Origin: an uncultured Eubacteriales bacterium
GTDB lineage: Bacteria > Bacillota > Clostridia > Oscillospirales > CAG-272
Length of the DNA stretch: 59,202 nucleotides
Reading direction: 5' to 3'
Assembly (NCBI GenBank): GCA_910586545.1
Contig: CAJUIQ010000006.1
Coordinates: 1-59,202, forward strand
Positions 26,887 through 34,716 of the stretch are shown piece after piece (position 1 is the first letter of the stretch; each line of letters begins with the position of its first letter). The notes under the pieces were generated by a model that was not told the DNA's origin, did not search any database, and saw only the letters and a program-made list of their open reading frames with translations. Both the position numbers and the translations under genes were made by a program.

Positions 26887-27958
26887 CTCTGCATACCTCC
26901 TTTAATAGCGCTAGCCTGTCCTGCGCAAAAAAACGCTTCTGCACATCTTTTTCTGTATATTGATATTCCCTTTTCTCTGCCGGAGCGATTACCCTCTCCA
27001 ATACATTGGGATCATCAGGACAAATCCGCGCTAAAAATTCAAGAAGCATGGGATCTTCCAACTGCAACAGTGAACGCATCATTTCTAATGCATAATAGCA
27101 TTGTATGGTTAAAGCATGTTTTCTTGCTTCGGTCAAAAGAAGATCATAATCCTGCAAAGTATATTCATAGAGTAAAAAATATAAATCGCAGAACTTATAC
27201 AGGCTCATATCCCTCCGCATCCGTATCCAGGGATAGGTAGTCGCTTCTTTATAAAGATGGGTGCATAGATGGAGTAAAAAATGGGGTGCACTGAGAATCC
27301 GACAGGAGTCTCTTTTCTCAGAAGCAGATATAAAAGCAGGAAGCGCCGTGTCCGCCGTATTTTTATAATCCAGAGAAAAGTTTAAATCAACTTCCAAGTA
27401 CTGCATGTAGGGAAAATTTACTTCTAAAAAATAAGGGACTGTTTCTCCACGCGTCATTTTGGTGTGTAAAATTTCTCGTCGGGAAGCAGGGTGAAAGACT
27501 CCGTTTCGAAGAAATCCCTGCCGAAAGTCCGCACTACGCAAAGCGTCACCAATTTTTGTGATCCATTTTCCATCTGCAAGAACATCCACATCATTAGCTG
27601 TCCGACAGCCAGGCGGATAGCGGTCACATAAATAGGCGCCTTTTAAAAGCGCATACTCCGCGCCGCTTTTTTCTAAAATTTCGGATATAAGTGCGCGCCC
27701 TCTAGCGTAGCTTTCGTTTTTTTCTTTGCCAAGCAGCCATACGTCCCGCAGAGTATTGCGAAACTCCCTGGGCGCATAGCCGACGGTTTCTGTTTGGAGC
27801 ATCATATGATAGGCAATGCCTCCCATTCGATTATACAAGAGATGCCCCAACACACCCGGCGTTCCCGCACCTGCTCGTAAAAGTGCTGCAACGCGTTCTC
27901 TGTCAGGATCTAAAAACCTACAAAGACTCCAAAACAATTCTTGTTGCGCTTGATTCAT
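26873..27958 (-). CDS. Nucleotidyltransferase-like protein (NTP_transf_5 type)
   Basis: 361 residues from an ATG at 27958 with GAAGGGAA upstream. The core AEYALLKGAYLCDRYPPGCRTANDVDVLA (about 104-132) matches the uncharacterised NTP_transf_5 family: a KG then R..DVDVL with the acidic metal pair. The C-terminal half is helical. Family members often sit in peptide, glycopeptide or polysaccharide loci; no reaction is established. Overlaps the kinase-like gene by 14 bp. Confidence 0.75.
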   Translation of the reverse strand: MNQAQQELFWSLCRFLDPDRERVAALLRAGAGTPGVLGHLLYNRMGGIAYHMMLQTETVGYAPREFRNTLRDVWLLGKEKNESYARGRALISEILEKSGAEYALLKGAYLCDRYPPGCRTANDVDVLADGKWITKIGDALRSADFRQGFLRNGVFHPASRREILHTKMTRGETVPYFLEVNFPYMQYLEVDLNFSLDYKNTADTALPAFISASEKRDSCRILSAPHFLLHLCTHLYKEATTYPWIRMRRDMSLYKFCDLYFLLYEYTLQDYDLLLTEARKHALTIQCYYALEMMRSLLQLEDPMLLEFLARICPDDPNVLERVIAPAEKREYQYTEKDVQKRFFAQDRLALLKEVCRDVQK

Positions 27959-27984
27959 TGTATCGATATTCCCTTCTTTCATAA

Positions 27985-28341
27985 TTATATTTCGGTGTGA
28001 GGATAGGCAAAAGTCTCTACAAGATTTTGCAGTGCATGGAGTTCCTCGTCCTGTAGGACACACTGCTGCTTTTCATAAGCCAGTCGGATCACTTTTTCTA
28101 TTACCTGCGTCTGCATGGAACTCATATACTGCTGATCAATCCTGTGTCCGTTCATAACATATACACCGCCGCCATACCGTCTCTGCTGGGTATATACAGG
28201 TTCGCTAAGACTCAATGTTTCAATATCCCGCCTGATTGTACGCTCTGAGACGCCGAACTCTACCGCCAGATTGGAAATAGTTTCGTGTCCGCGTCTGCAT
28301 AAAACGCGCATAATCATACGGCGCCGTTCGGCTGTCCCCAT
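27985..28341 (-). CDS. DeoR/YafY-type HTH regulator, truncated form
   Basis: 118 residues from an ATG at 28341, with AGGAGG 7 nt before. A winged helix-turn-helix spans about 8-60 (NLAVEFGVSERTIRRDIETL), but there is no WYL or sugar-binding domain; only a short helical tail follows. It is the first gene of the operon, and a 12-bp-arm palindrome lies 35 bp upstream, a likely site for its own binding. Confidence 0.82.
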   Translation of the reverse strand: MGTAERRRMIMRVLCRRGHETISNLAVEFGVSERTIRRDIETLSLSEPVYTQQRRYGGGVYVMNGHRIDQQYMSSMQTQVIEKVIRLAYEKQQCVLQDEELHALQNLVETFAYPHTEI

Positions 28342-28375
28342 CCTCACACCTCCTTTCTTTTCTAAATTCTACCGG

Positions 28376-28404
28376 TTAAACCGGACATTCCTTGTCCGGT
28401 TTAA
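28376..28404. promoter_or_regulatory. Palindromic operator candidate
   Basis: Perfect inverted repeat with 12-bp arms (TTAAACCGGACA and its complement) and a 5-bp spacer, at the head of the HTH-led operon. A weaker ACCGGTTAAACCGG palindrome overlaps its left side. This fits autoregulation by the HTH protein. Confidence 0.6.
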
Positions 28405-28412
28405 AAAGGAAA

Positions 28413-28473
28413 TAAAAAAAGCCTGACAAACAGACAGAATCACAAATCTGTAACTCTGTCCATTTATCAGGCT
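28413..28473 (-). terminator. Terminator between the zinc-ribbon gene and the HTH operon
   Basis: AGCCTGA/TCAGGCT outer arms with an inner GACAGA/TCTGTC pair, followed on the minus strand by seven T. It ends the lexA-zinc-ribbon transcript. Confidence 0.65.
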
Positions 28474-28556
28474 CCTCTTGATTTTTTAACAAGTTCAGCT
28501 CTCTTGGGCCAACAGGCCTCGATAAATGTACTGCGCACATCGGGCGCAGCGGTATT

Positions 28557-28757
28557 CTATTGTATTTCTCCTTGCGGCTTCTTTGCTTCGCAAGCCATTA
28601 CGTGAACACCCAAATTCTCTACCGTAACACATAAATATGTCTTACACTTAGGGCAGCTCATATTTAAATCTGAATTGGGTGCCGCTTGCACCAGCACCCG
28701 GCCGCAAACAGGACAGGATGCTTTATATTTCAAAATATATCTCTCTTTCGCTGTCAC
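28557..28757 (-). CDS. Small zinc-ribbon protein
   Basis: About 66 residues if it starts at the GTG that overlaps the lexA stop by 1 bp; a TTG eight codons later is another possible start. Two CPxC pairs (CPVCG and CPKCK) 20 residues apart form a zinc ribbon. The rest is short and unremarkable. Its coupling to lexA suggests shared expression, perhaps damage-inducible, but the function is unknown. Confidence 0.5.
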   Translation of the reverse strand: MTAKERYILKYKASCPVCGRVLVQAAPNSDLNMSCPKCKTYLCVTVENLGVHVMACEAKKPQGEIQ

Positions 28758-29380
28758 TATGCAGGCAGATGTTTCCGCCTTACATTTTTTAAAACTTTCA
28801 CAGCGACACCTTGTATCAACACGTTTTTCAGAATAATATCCCGATATTGGGGATTTTCGGGATGGAGGCGAATACACTTATGCTGCCGGTCCCAAAAGAG
28901 AGTTTTCAATGTTGCCTCGTCTTCTACAAGAGCCACAACAATGTCTCCGTCTTTAGCTGTATTCTGTTGACGTATCAGTACAAGATCGCCGTCGTCAATG
29001 TCGGCGCCGATCATAGAATCCCCGTTTGCGCGAAGAAGGTAAAAGGATCCCTCTCCTAAAAGCTGCCGAGGCAGTTCTAAATACGACTCAATATTTTCAT
29101 CTGCATATTTGGGAAGCCCGCAAGAAACATCGCCAAGTACCGCTACCATACAGGACGCACGCTGAATCTTATCCGCAAGTTCTGTGCGCATTCCTTGGGC
29201 GCCGTCATAGGACAACATTCCATTTTCATGCATCGCATGGATATACCGGTGCGCTGTAGTCTTCCCAATTTTCATATGTGCAGAAATCTGACTAAGACTC
29301 GGCCAAGTCTTATTTTCCAGATAATAAGTCTCTGCAAACTGCTTGATGCCCCGCATCAGGTCATTGTTCTTTTGCCGCAT
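28757..29380 (-). CDS. lexA: LexA-type SOS repressor
   Basis: 207 residues. N-terminal winged HTH (WPSLSQISAHMKIGKTTAHRYIH), then the S24 self-cleaving domain: VSCGLP around 85-90 as the cleavage site (Cys-Gly rather than the usual Ala-Gly), GDSM with catalytic Ser (about 121) and EATLKTLF with Lys (about 158). It represses DNA-damage genes until RecA-stimulated cleavage. An SOS-box-like palindrome lies 14 bp before its start. Confidence 0.88.
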   Translation of the reverse strand: MRQKNNDLMRGIKQFAETYYLENKTWPSLSQISAHMKIGKTTAHRYIHAMHENGMLSYDGAQGMRTELADKIQRASCMVAVLGDVSCGLPKYADENIESYLELPRQLLGEGSFYLLRANGDSMIGADIDDGDLVLIRQQNTAKDGDIVVALVEDEATLKTLFWDRQHKCIRLHPENPQYRDIILKNVLIQGVAVKVLKNVRRKHLPA

Positions 29381-29394
29381 GTTTCACCTCTATA

Positions 29395-29411
29395 TGGAAC
29401 GGTGCGTTCCA
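29395..29411. promoter_or_regulatory. LexA operator candidate
   Basis: TGGAAC-N5-GTTCCA. It resembles the Firmicute GAAC-N4-GTTC box but with one extra spacer base. It sits just upstream of lexA, as expected for autoregulation. Confidence 0.5.
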
Positions 29412-29500
29412 CTTACAAATATATTATACTCCGGTATGGCATCCTTGTCAAGCGGATTTGAGAAATTAGGAAGATAAAATTTATCCATCTTCCAACCAAG

Positions 29501-29528
29501 AAAAAAGGGAGCGACTGCTCCCTTTTTT
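29501..29528 (-). terminator. Terminator of the LtaS-family gene
   Basis: AAAAAAGGGAGC/GCTCCCTTTTTT arms around a 4-nt loop, immediately after the stop. Confidence 0.85.
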
Positions 29529-29533
29529 GCTAC

Positions 29534-31405
29534 TTACCAATTTTTAAAGTAATCATATATCATTGTATTCATGGACATATTGATTCGCTTTTTCCAATTA
29601 GCGGCCATCTCTAATGCTTCCTCATCTGTGGCAGATGCCGATTGAACAGTTGTATAATCCGCATTAAACCAACTGTAATCGGAAAGCATCACCATGCCCC
29701 CTTCCGTGCCAAACGCATCGTCTCCTACATAATATCTGCGGTCTACTTCCAATCCAAACAGGTTGATTAATGTGGGCATAATATCAATAGATGAAGTATA
29801 TTTCTCCACGGTCTGGGGTTCCATATCCTTTGAATAGATCATAAAGGGCGTTTTGTATAAGTCTTCCGGATTGTCTTCCCCTACTCCTTTGACTTCTTTT
29901 ATAAAGCCTTCATCGGTGAGATATTTGCCATAATGATCGGTATAGATCACCAGTACTGTATCATCGATATGTCCATCTGCTTCCAGCCGCTCTATCAATC
30001 CGCCAATAAAAGCATCTGTATCCATCGCGTGGGATATCGCACGGATATACTGTTCCATTGTATCCGCACTGTCCGAAGAAATGCCTGTAAATTCAACCGC
30101 CGCCTTTGCTTCTTCATAGTGCTTAGCTCCCAGCGTGTTCATATCTTCAGTATAAGGGCCATGGCCGGAATATGTAATAATAAACGTGAAAAACGGATCG
30201 TCAGAAACCATTTTATCATATCCGTTCAGCATATCCGAATCCCATTCTATAACCTGCATCCCCATATCTTCCCAGTTATGATAAGCGTCCATACCAAAAT
30301 TCTTATGAATCTCTCCCCGATTGTATATGCGTGGGTTAGAAGTATGGAACGTCTGCGCTGTATATCCAGCACTTTTAAAAAGATTGGGAAGTGAGAGAGG
30401 GAAAGCGTTTCGCATATATCCGCTTCCGTTAAATCCGTGATTTGGCGGAATAATTCCCGTGAGCGTCATAACTTCCGTATTAAAGGTAGCCGCGGGCAAA
30501 AATATAGGGGAATAATGATTTTCAAACTGGATACTCTCCTGCTGCAGCGTCCATAAATTGGGCATATATTCTTCCTGCAGCATATATGTATCAATAGATT
30601 CCAGCATGATCATGATCAGATTTTTATCCTTAAAAGCGCCTGTCATTTCATTATCACTGCTGATCTCATTCGCTCGCTCCCTGTAAAAGCTGTCCAATTC
30701 AATAGAATTAATGCTGGGAAGTCCAATTCCAAATGACACGCAAAAGTTGCGGAAGGTATATTGATACAGGCCGGTCATAGGAAGACACGCATTTGCGTTG
30801 GTGAAATCCGCATAGGTTTCTTCTATCGTATTGCCATAAGAGGATTCATAGTATATCGAATCCTCTGGAAGAGCATACGACCTATGGACACATTCTATAC
30901 CAAATATACAGCCGATTCCCACTACACCGGCTACAATACGAAAAATCCACCATTTCTTCCCTTTTTCATACTTAGGAGCAAGAAAGGCCGCGGCGCTCAT
31001 CAGCAAAAGAGCACCAATTACACATATGATTAGCAATTTTCGAATGCTAATATAACTCCAACTGAAAAATGCAGCGCCGTCTCCTGCAAAGTTTAAACTT
31101 GCAAATGAAAAGAAGTTGCCAAATACACTATACATACCAGCGTGTACAAGAGTCAAGATCGCGAAAAAGATATAAAGAGTCAGCATAACGATCCGTCGAA
31201 TCAGCCTTGGCAAAAGAGCGATAAGCGCGGTAAACAGCAACGACCAAAATAGGGTAAACCACACAGGCTGCCATGCAAATAGTTCTCCCTGGCCTACGAA
31301 ACCATAAAAAGCTCGAAAAGAAAAATCCAGCATCACAAAGCTTAGAAAACAAAGCGGCAGGCTTAAAAAAGACAGTTTTTTTATTTTTGCGACAATATCA
31401 GACAT
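29534..31405 (-). CDS. LTA synthase family membrane sulfatase-fold enzyme
   Basis: 623 residues from an ATG at 31405; AGGAGG lies 12 nt upstream. Five membrane helices fill about residues 10-185, then an extracellular sulfatase-fold domain: MIMLESID (metal-binding Glu), AATFNTEVMTLTG with the catalytic Thr, FHTSNPRIYNR, YSGHGPY and IYTDHYG (metal Asp/His). LtaS enzymes move glycerol-phosphate from phosphatidylglycerol onto lipoteichoic acid; relatives act on other glycans, so the exact product is uncertain. Confidence 0.88.
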   Translation of the reverse strand: MSDIVAKIKKLSFLSLPLCFLSFVMLDFSFRAFYGFVGQGELFAWQPVWFTLFWSLLFTALIALLPRLIRRIVMLTLYIFFAILTLVHAGMYSVFGNFFSFASLNFAGDGAAFFSWSYISIRKLLIICVIGALLLMSAAAFLAPKYEKGKKWWIFRIVAGVVGIGCIFGIECVHRSYALPEDSIYYESSYGNTIEETYADFTNANACLPMTGLYQYTFRNFCVSFGIGLPSINSIELDSFYRERANEISSDNEMTGAFKDKNLIMIMLESIDTYMLQEEYMPNLWTLQQESIQFENHYSPIFLPAATFNTEVMTLTGIIPPNHGFNGSGYMRNAFPLSLPNLFKSAGYTAQTFHTSNPRIYNRGEIHKNFGMDAYHNWEDMGMQVIEWDSDMLNGYDKMVSDDPFFTFIITYSGHGPYTEDMNTLGAKHYEEAKAAVEFTGISSDSADTMEQYIRAISHAMDTDAFIGGLIERLEADGHIDDTVLVIYTDHYGKYLTDEGFIKEVKGVGEDNPEDLYKTPFMIYSKDMEPQTVEKYTSSIDIMPTLINLFGLEVDRRYYVGDDAFGTEGGMVMLSDYSWFNADYTTVQSASATDEEALEMAANWKKRINMSMNTMIYDYFKNW

Positions 31406-31517
31406 AATGACATGGAACCTCCTATAATAAAACACGAACCACACCAAAATATGTATTTTACATTTATTTTACCATATGATCATATAAAAGTCAAATTCTC
31501 GCCACCGCGAACATGCG

Positions 31518-32597
31518 TCACACAAAATCCTTCGAGGAAAGGCCGGATTCATACCGCTCCCGTACAAGATGAAGTTGGTCGAAATAAGCCCGTTTTCGCC
31601 CTGCATATCGACAGTATACCTCAATATTTTGCATATCCTTGCAGCGGGACTTGTAAAACCGCACCGCTGCAAACTGCCATCCTGTCGTCGTTTTTGCAAA
31701 GCTTGTTCCATGTGTTTCATCCGTACCATCGCTATAACAGATTCTCGCAAACAACTGTGGGAAGACGCATTCTTCGTCTTGCGGTTTCAACGGGATTTTC
31801 GACCATCCGCTAAGAGTATAGACAGCGCGTTCATGCGCATATAACTTTTCTTGTACGTTCTGTACCGCAAGCGCGCCTTTTTCTCCGCTCTTTAAAAATA
31901 AGGAGGATGACATTTCCTTTTTTATATATGAAATCACTCCACCACATGAAATATTCCACCCCTGTTCTCCATTTTCAAAGCTCCCATTTTCAAGAAGATT
32001 ATATTTTCCCGCAGTGGCCCCCTGCTCCAACTGCGGCGCATTTACAAATACAGTTCCCATACCGCTAATCCAAATGCCTACGTTGACCTGCTGTGCCGTA
32101 CTGAGATTAAAAGAGCAGGACAAGCGCTCATACCGATCTAAATGCAGCTTTAACCGCTCGCTTTCACCAAGGATACGTCCTGCCGGATTCGTTACTGTAA
32201 GATATACCCCAGACTGCTCCATCCCTCCCACTATATTCGTGTATGGCATTATGTACGCAGAAAAAGTATACTGTCCCGCCGGTAGTCTATCGGTTCGCTG
32301 CATCAGTCCTTTCTGTATGTTCTCAGCAAGCAGCGACCGCATTAGCACCGCATTTTGCCCTTGGGCGTGGTGATTAGCGGATAATGTAGAAAGAAAGTAT
32401 CCTAAATCTTCTTCACCAATCGGCTGCCACGCGCGCAAAGAAACAAATCTATGATTTTTCAGCAAATTATCGCCGCTTCCAGTTTTTTCATTCCAGTGCG
32501 TTTCGCCCGCGATACGGTCTCGCATCGCCTGCACTTTTGCCATAGGATTGAAATCAGATATAAATGGCTTACCCTCTCTTTGACGTATCGTGTCCAT
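31518..32597 (-). CDS. Carbohydrate-binding-like/RHS-associated domain protein
   Basis: 359 residues. Two beta-sandwich modules: about 45-170 (PAGQYTFSAYI...VYLTVTNPAG...WISGMGTVFVNAPQLEQG) and about 175-345 (LLENGSFENGEQGW ... YTLSGWSKIP ... RAYFDQLHLVRE). These are the family 4/9/22-like carbohydrate-binding modules seen in clostridial RHS/DNRLRE surface proteins. No signal peptide and no RHS repeats are present, so it looks like a detached piece. The ATG has GGAGG upstream. Function unknown. Confidence 0.6.
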   Translation of the reverse strand: MDTIRQREGKPFISDFNPMAKVQAMRDRIAGETHWNEKTGSGDNLLKNHRFVSLRAWQPIGEEDLGYFLSTLSANHHAQGQNAVLMRSLLAENIQKGLMQRTDRLPAGQYTFSAYIMPYTNIVGGMEQSGVYLTVTNPAGRILGESERLKLHLDRYERLSCSFNLSTAQQVNVGIWISGMGTVFVNAPQLEQGATAGKYNLLENGSFENGEQGWNISCGGVISYIKKEMSSSLFLKSGEKGALAVQNVQEKLYAHERAVYTLSGWSKIPLKPQDEECVFPQLFARICYSDGTDETHGTSFAKTTTGWQFAAVRFYKSRCKDMQNIEVYCRYAGRKRAYFDQLHLVRERYESGLSSKDFV

Positions 32598-32632
32598 ATT
32601 TGCCTCCTTTGTTTTGGTAACCTCATTATAAA

Positions 32633-32665
32633 AAATAACCCGGTCAGTTCTTGACCGGGTTATTT
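32633..32665 (-). terminator. Terminator of the cotJC-type gene
   Basis: AAATAACCCGGTCA and its perfect complement around a 5-nt loop, just after the cotJC 3' fragment. Confidence 0.85.
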
Positions 32666-32681
32666 AAAGTCTTTATTCGAG

Positions 32682-33112
32682 TTATTTTTTGTTTACCTTA
32701 TCAAAGGCGGGGTTCCATCCGTAAAAGTTTTGTGCATCGCTGTTATCCTGCGCGATTCGCAGCGCTTCGCCGAAGCGCTGATAGTGCGTCAACTCACGCT
32801 GGCGCAAAAATTTAATCGGATCGCATACATCTGGGTCATCTACAAGCCTTAAGATGTTATCATAGGTAACTCTGGCCTTTTGCTCTGCTGCAAGGTCCTC
32901 ATTCAAATCTGCAAAAACATCTCCTTTTACGCCGATATAGTCTGCGCGAAATGGAACGCCGCTGGCCGCTATCGGGTAAATACCTGTGGTATGATCCACA
33001 AAATACGTGTCGAATCCTGAACGTTTGATTTCTTCTGGCGTTAAATTTTTGGTCAGCTGATATAAAATAGCGGAAATCATCTCCACATGGGCCAGTTCTT
33101 CTGTGCCTATAT
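32682..33112 (-). pseudogene. cotJC: cotJC-type manganese catalase/spore-coat gene, 3' part
   Basis: Encodes the last ~143 residues of a CotJC/manganese-catalase protein: GTEELAHVEMISAILYQLTK at the break, TTGIYPIAASGVPFRADYIGVKGD and EQKARVTYDNILRLVDDPDV (metal-ligand helix). Upstream the frame meets a stop at once because the mobile element begins at 33106-33112. The missing internal 5' part is found at 45675-45772; joined at the shared 7-bp repeat it reads ILTDIG-TEELAHVEM in frame. CotJC-type proteins are made in the mother cell and placed in the spore coat. Confidence 0.88.
33106..33112. repeat. Left attachment repeat (CCTATAT)
   Basis: Direct copy of the 7-mer at 45675-45681. It marks the left junction between cotJC and the inserted element. 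Confidence 0.75.
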
Positions 33113-33444
33113 TGTGCTCTAAAATGTGCCATTAGGATTTTGGATGGATGAATTTATAACAGAGGACAAGCCTGTACGGTACGGTAAAAACAATCATTAT
33201 ACACACTCATAGCAGCCAACACTTATCGGACAAGGCTCTAAGCGTAAAATCAACATCTATTGTGCAATCCTGCTGTGTAATATTTATATTTTTGTGAAGC
33301 CGTTTATTCTGAAAAGGATAAGCGACTTTTTTCATACTAATACATAGCCGTCTGCGACGCAGCAGACGGCTAAATCTATGTAAGGAGGGAAAAGCAAAAT
33401 GGTAAACAGTAAAGCAGGCGCGCTGACAAAGGAGGTGCCCGTGA
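33113..33444. other. Left-end non-coding region of the element
   Basis: No supported gene. It holds a perfect hairpin at 33346-33371 (AGCCGTCTGC/GCAGACGGCT, 6-nt loop), set inside an ACATA/TATGT pair. This could be a terminator-like barrier or a transfer/replication structure. A short frame from 33400 (MVNSKAGALTKEVPV) may be a relic of a ParA gene end. Confidence 0.4.
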
Positions 33445-34296
33445 TTGAGCGTAAAAATGAGAGATTTAGGAATGACGCCGTTAGATGATCTGTTTTCTAC
33501 GGACGAAAGCCGAGCCGAATCACAGCTTGAAAAGGTCGTAACGCTGAACCTCGCTGAAATCTCCGACTTTCCGAACCATCCTTTTCAGGTGCGGCAGGAC
33601 GAGGATATGGCCGAAATGGTGGAAAGCGTTAAGAAGTATGGCGTTTTAGTGCCTGCCCTTGTCCGTGAAAAAGCGGACGGCGGCTATGAAATGGTCGCAG
33701 GCCACAGGCGAAAGTTTGCGGCTGCTTTGGCAGGTGTTGAGGAAATCCCCTGTATCGTCCGCAATCTCACCGACGACGAGGCAATCATCGTCATGGTGGA
33801 TAGTAACCTGCAACGAGAAAAGATTTTACCGTCCGAAAAAGCATTTGCCTACAAAATGAAGCTGGACGCTATGAAAAGGCAAGCCGGAGAAAGCCATGAG
33901 CAAATACGGAAATATATTCGTTTAACGCTCCTTATTCCTGAAATCTTGCAAATGGTTGATGATGGTAAGGTAGCTTTTAGTCCTGCCGTTGAGTTCTCAT
34001 ATCTTAAAGAGAATGAACAATGCTCCTTGCTTGATACTATGGAATTGGAAGATTGTACGCCATCCGTTGCACAAGCGAAAAAGCTAAAACAATTTTCGCA
34101 GGACGGCAAGCTGACCGACGAGGTGATTCTCTCCATTATACAGGAGGAAAAACCAAATCAAAAAGAACAATTCAAAATGTCGAAAGAGCGTATCAGCAAG
34201 TATTTTGTGCCGGGGACGCCCGCGCAGAAGATCGAAGATACCATTGTTAAGGCGTTGGAGATATACCGCAAATGGCAGCGGGACATGGAAATGTGA
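33445..34296 (+). CDS. ParB/Spo0J-like partition protein, probably with an internal deletion
   Basis: 283 residues from a TTG at 33445, with AAAGGAGGTG 8 nt upstream. The N-terminal ParB/Srx domain is clear (HPFQVRQDEDM, GVLVPALVREK, MVAGHRRKFAA, DSNLQREKILPSEKAFAYK). Directly after it, RQAGESHEQIRKYIRLT joins two parts that in relatives are normally separated by a longer HTH-containing segment, so some tens of residues seem to be missing. It belongs to the element's maintenance genes; function may be reduced. Confidence 0.75.
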   Translation: MSVKMRDLGMTPLDDLFSTDESRAESQLEKVVTLNLAEISDFPNHPFQVRQDEDMAEMVESVKKYGVLVPALVREKADGGYEMVAGHRRKFAAALAGVEEIPCIVRNLTDDEAIIVMVDSNLQREKILPSEKAFAYKMKLDAMKRQAGESHEQIRKYIRLTLLIPEILQMVDDGKVAFSPAVEFSYLKENEQCSLLDTMELEDCTPSVAQAKKLKQFSQDGKLTDEVILSIIQEEKPNQKEQFKMSKERISKYFVPGTPAQKIEDTIVKALEIYRKWQRDMEM

Positions 34297-34716
34297 TATG
34301 GGGCCCCCGAAAAGCCAAAGGCTCTTTGGGGAGAAGAGGAGCAACGGAATGAGCGAGCTTTTGCCGCTTGCGGCGAAAAGAGAGATAGTTTGTGACGACG
34401 AACTAACAAGGGGTATCTATAACCTAAAATAAGGCGAAGTACGGAGGTGTTCGCTTGCTCCCCCTCAAAACTACCTGTACTTCTCGAAAAAAGAGATATT
34501 TACGGTGCCGTCAATTCACACCTTTGAGGCAAGTCGAAAGTTTTTCTTTTCGGGTTGTGAAAATACAAACAAAGCGAAAATATTATGCAATATACCAGCA
34601 AGCATCGCCTTTGTGATACCACAAAGGCAACTTATCTGGGAAAATCCCTGAAGCCCTTAATTTATAGGTTGCAAAAAGAGGAAACAGTAAAATTACCCTC
34701 TGCTTCCTCTTTTGCT
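34297..34716. other. Intergenic region with hairpins
   Basis: Imperfect hairpins at 34305-34331 (CCCCGAAAAGCC...) and 34358-34380 (CTTTTGCCGC/GCGGCGAAAAG), reminiscent of non-coding regions of Tn1549-type elements where transfer origins lie. The end of the region (34674-34713) is the terminator of the histidine kinase gene. Confidence 0.4.
34674..34713 (-). terminator. Terminator of the two-component gene pair
   Basis: AAAAGAGGAAACAG pairs with CTGCTTCCTCTTTT with one mismatch, around a 12-nt loop, downstream of the kinase gene. Confidence 0.6.
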
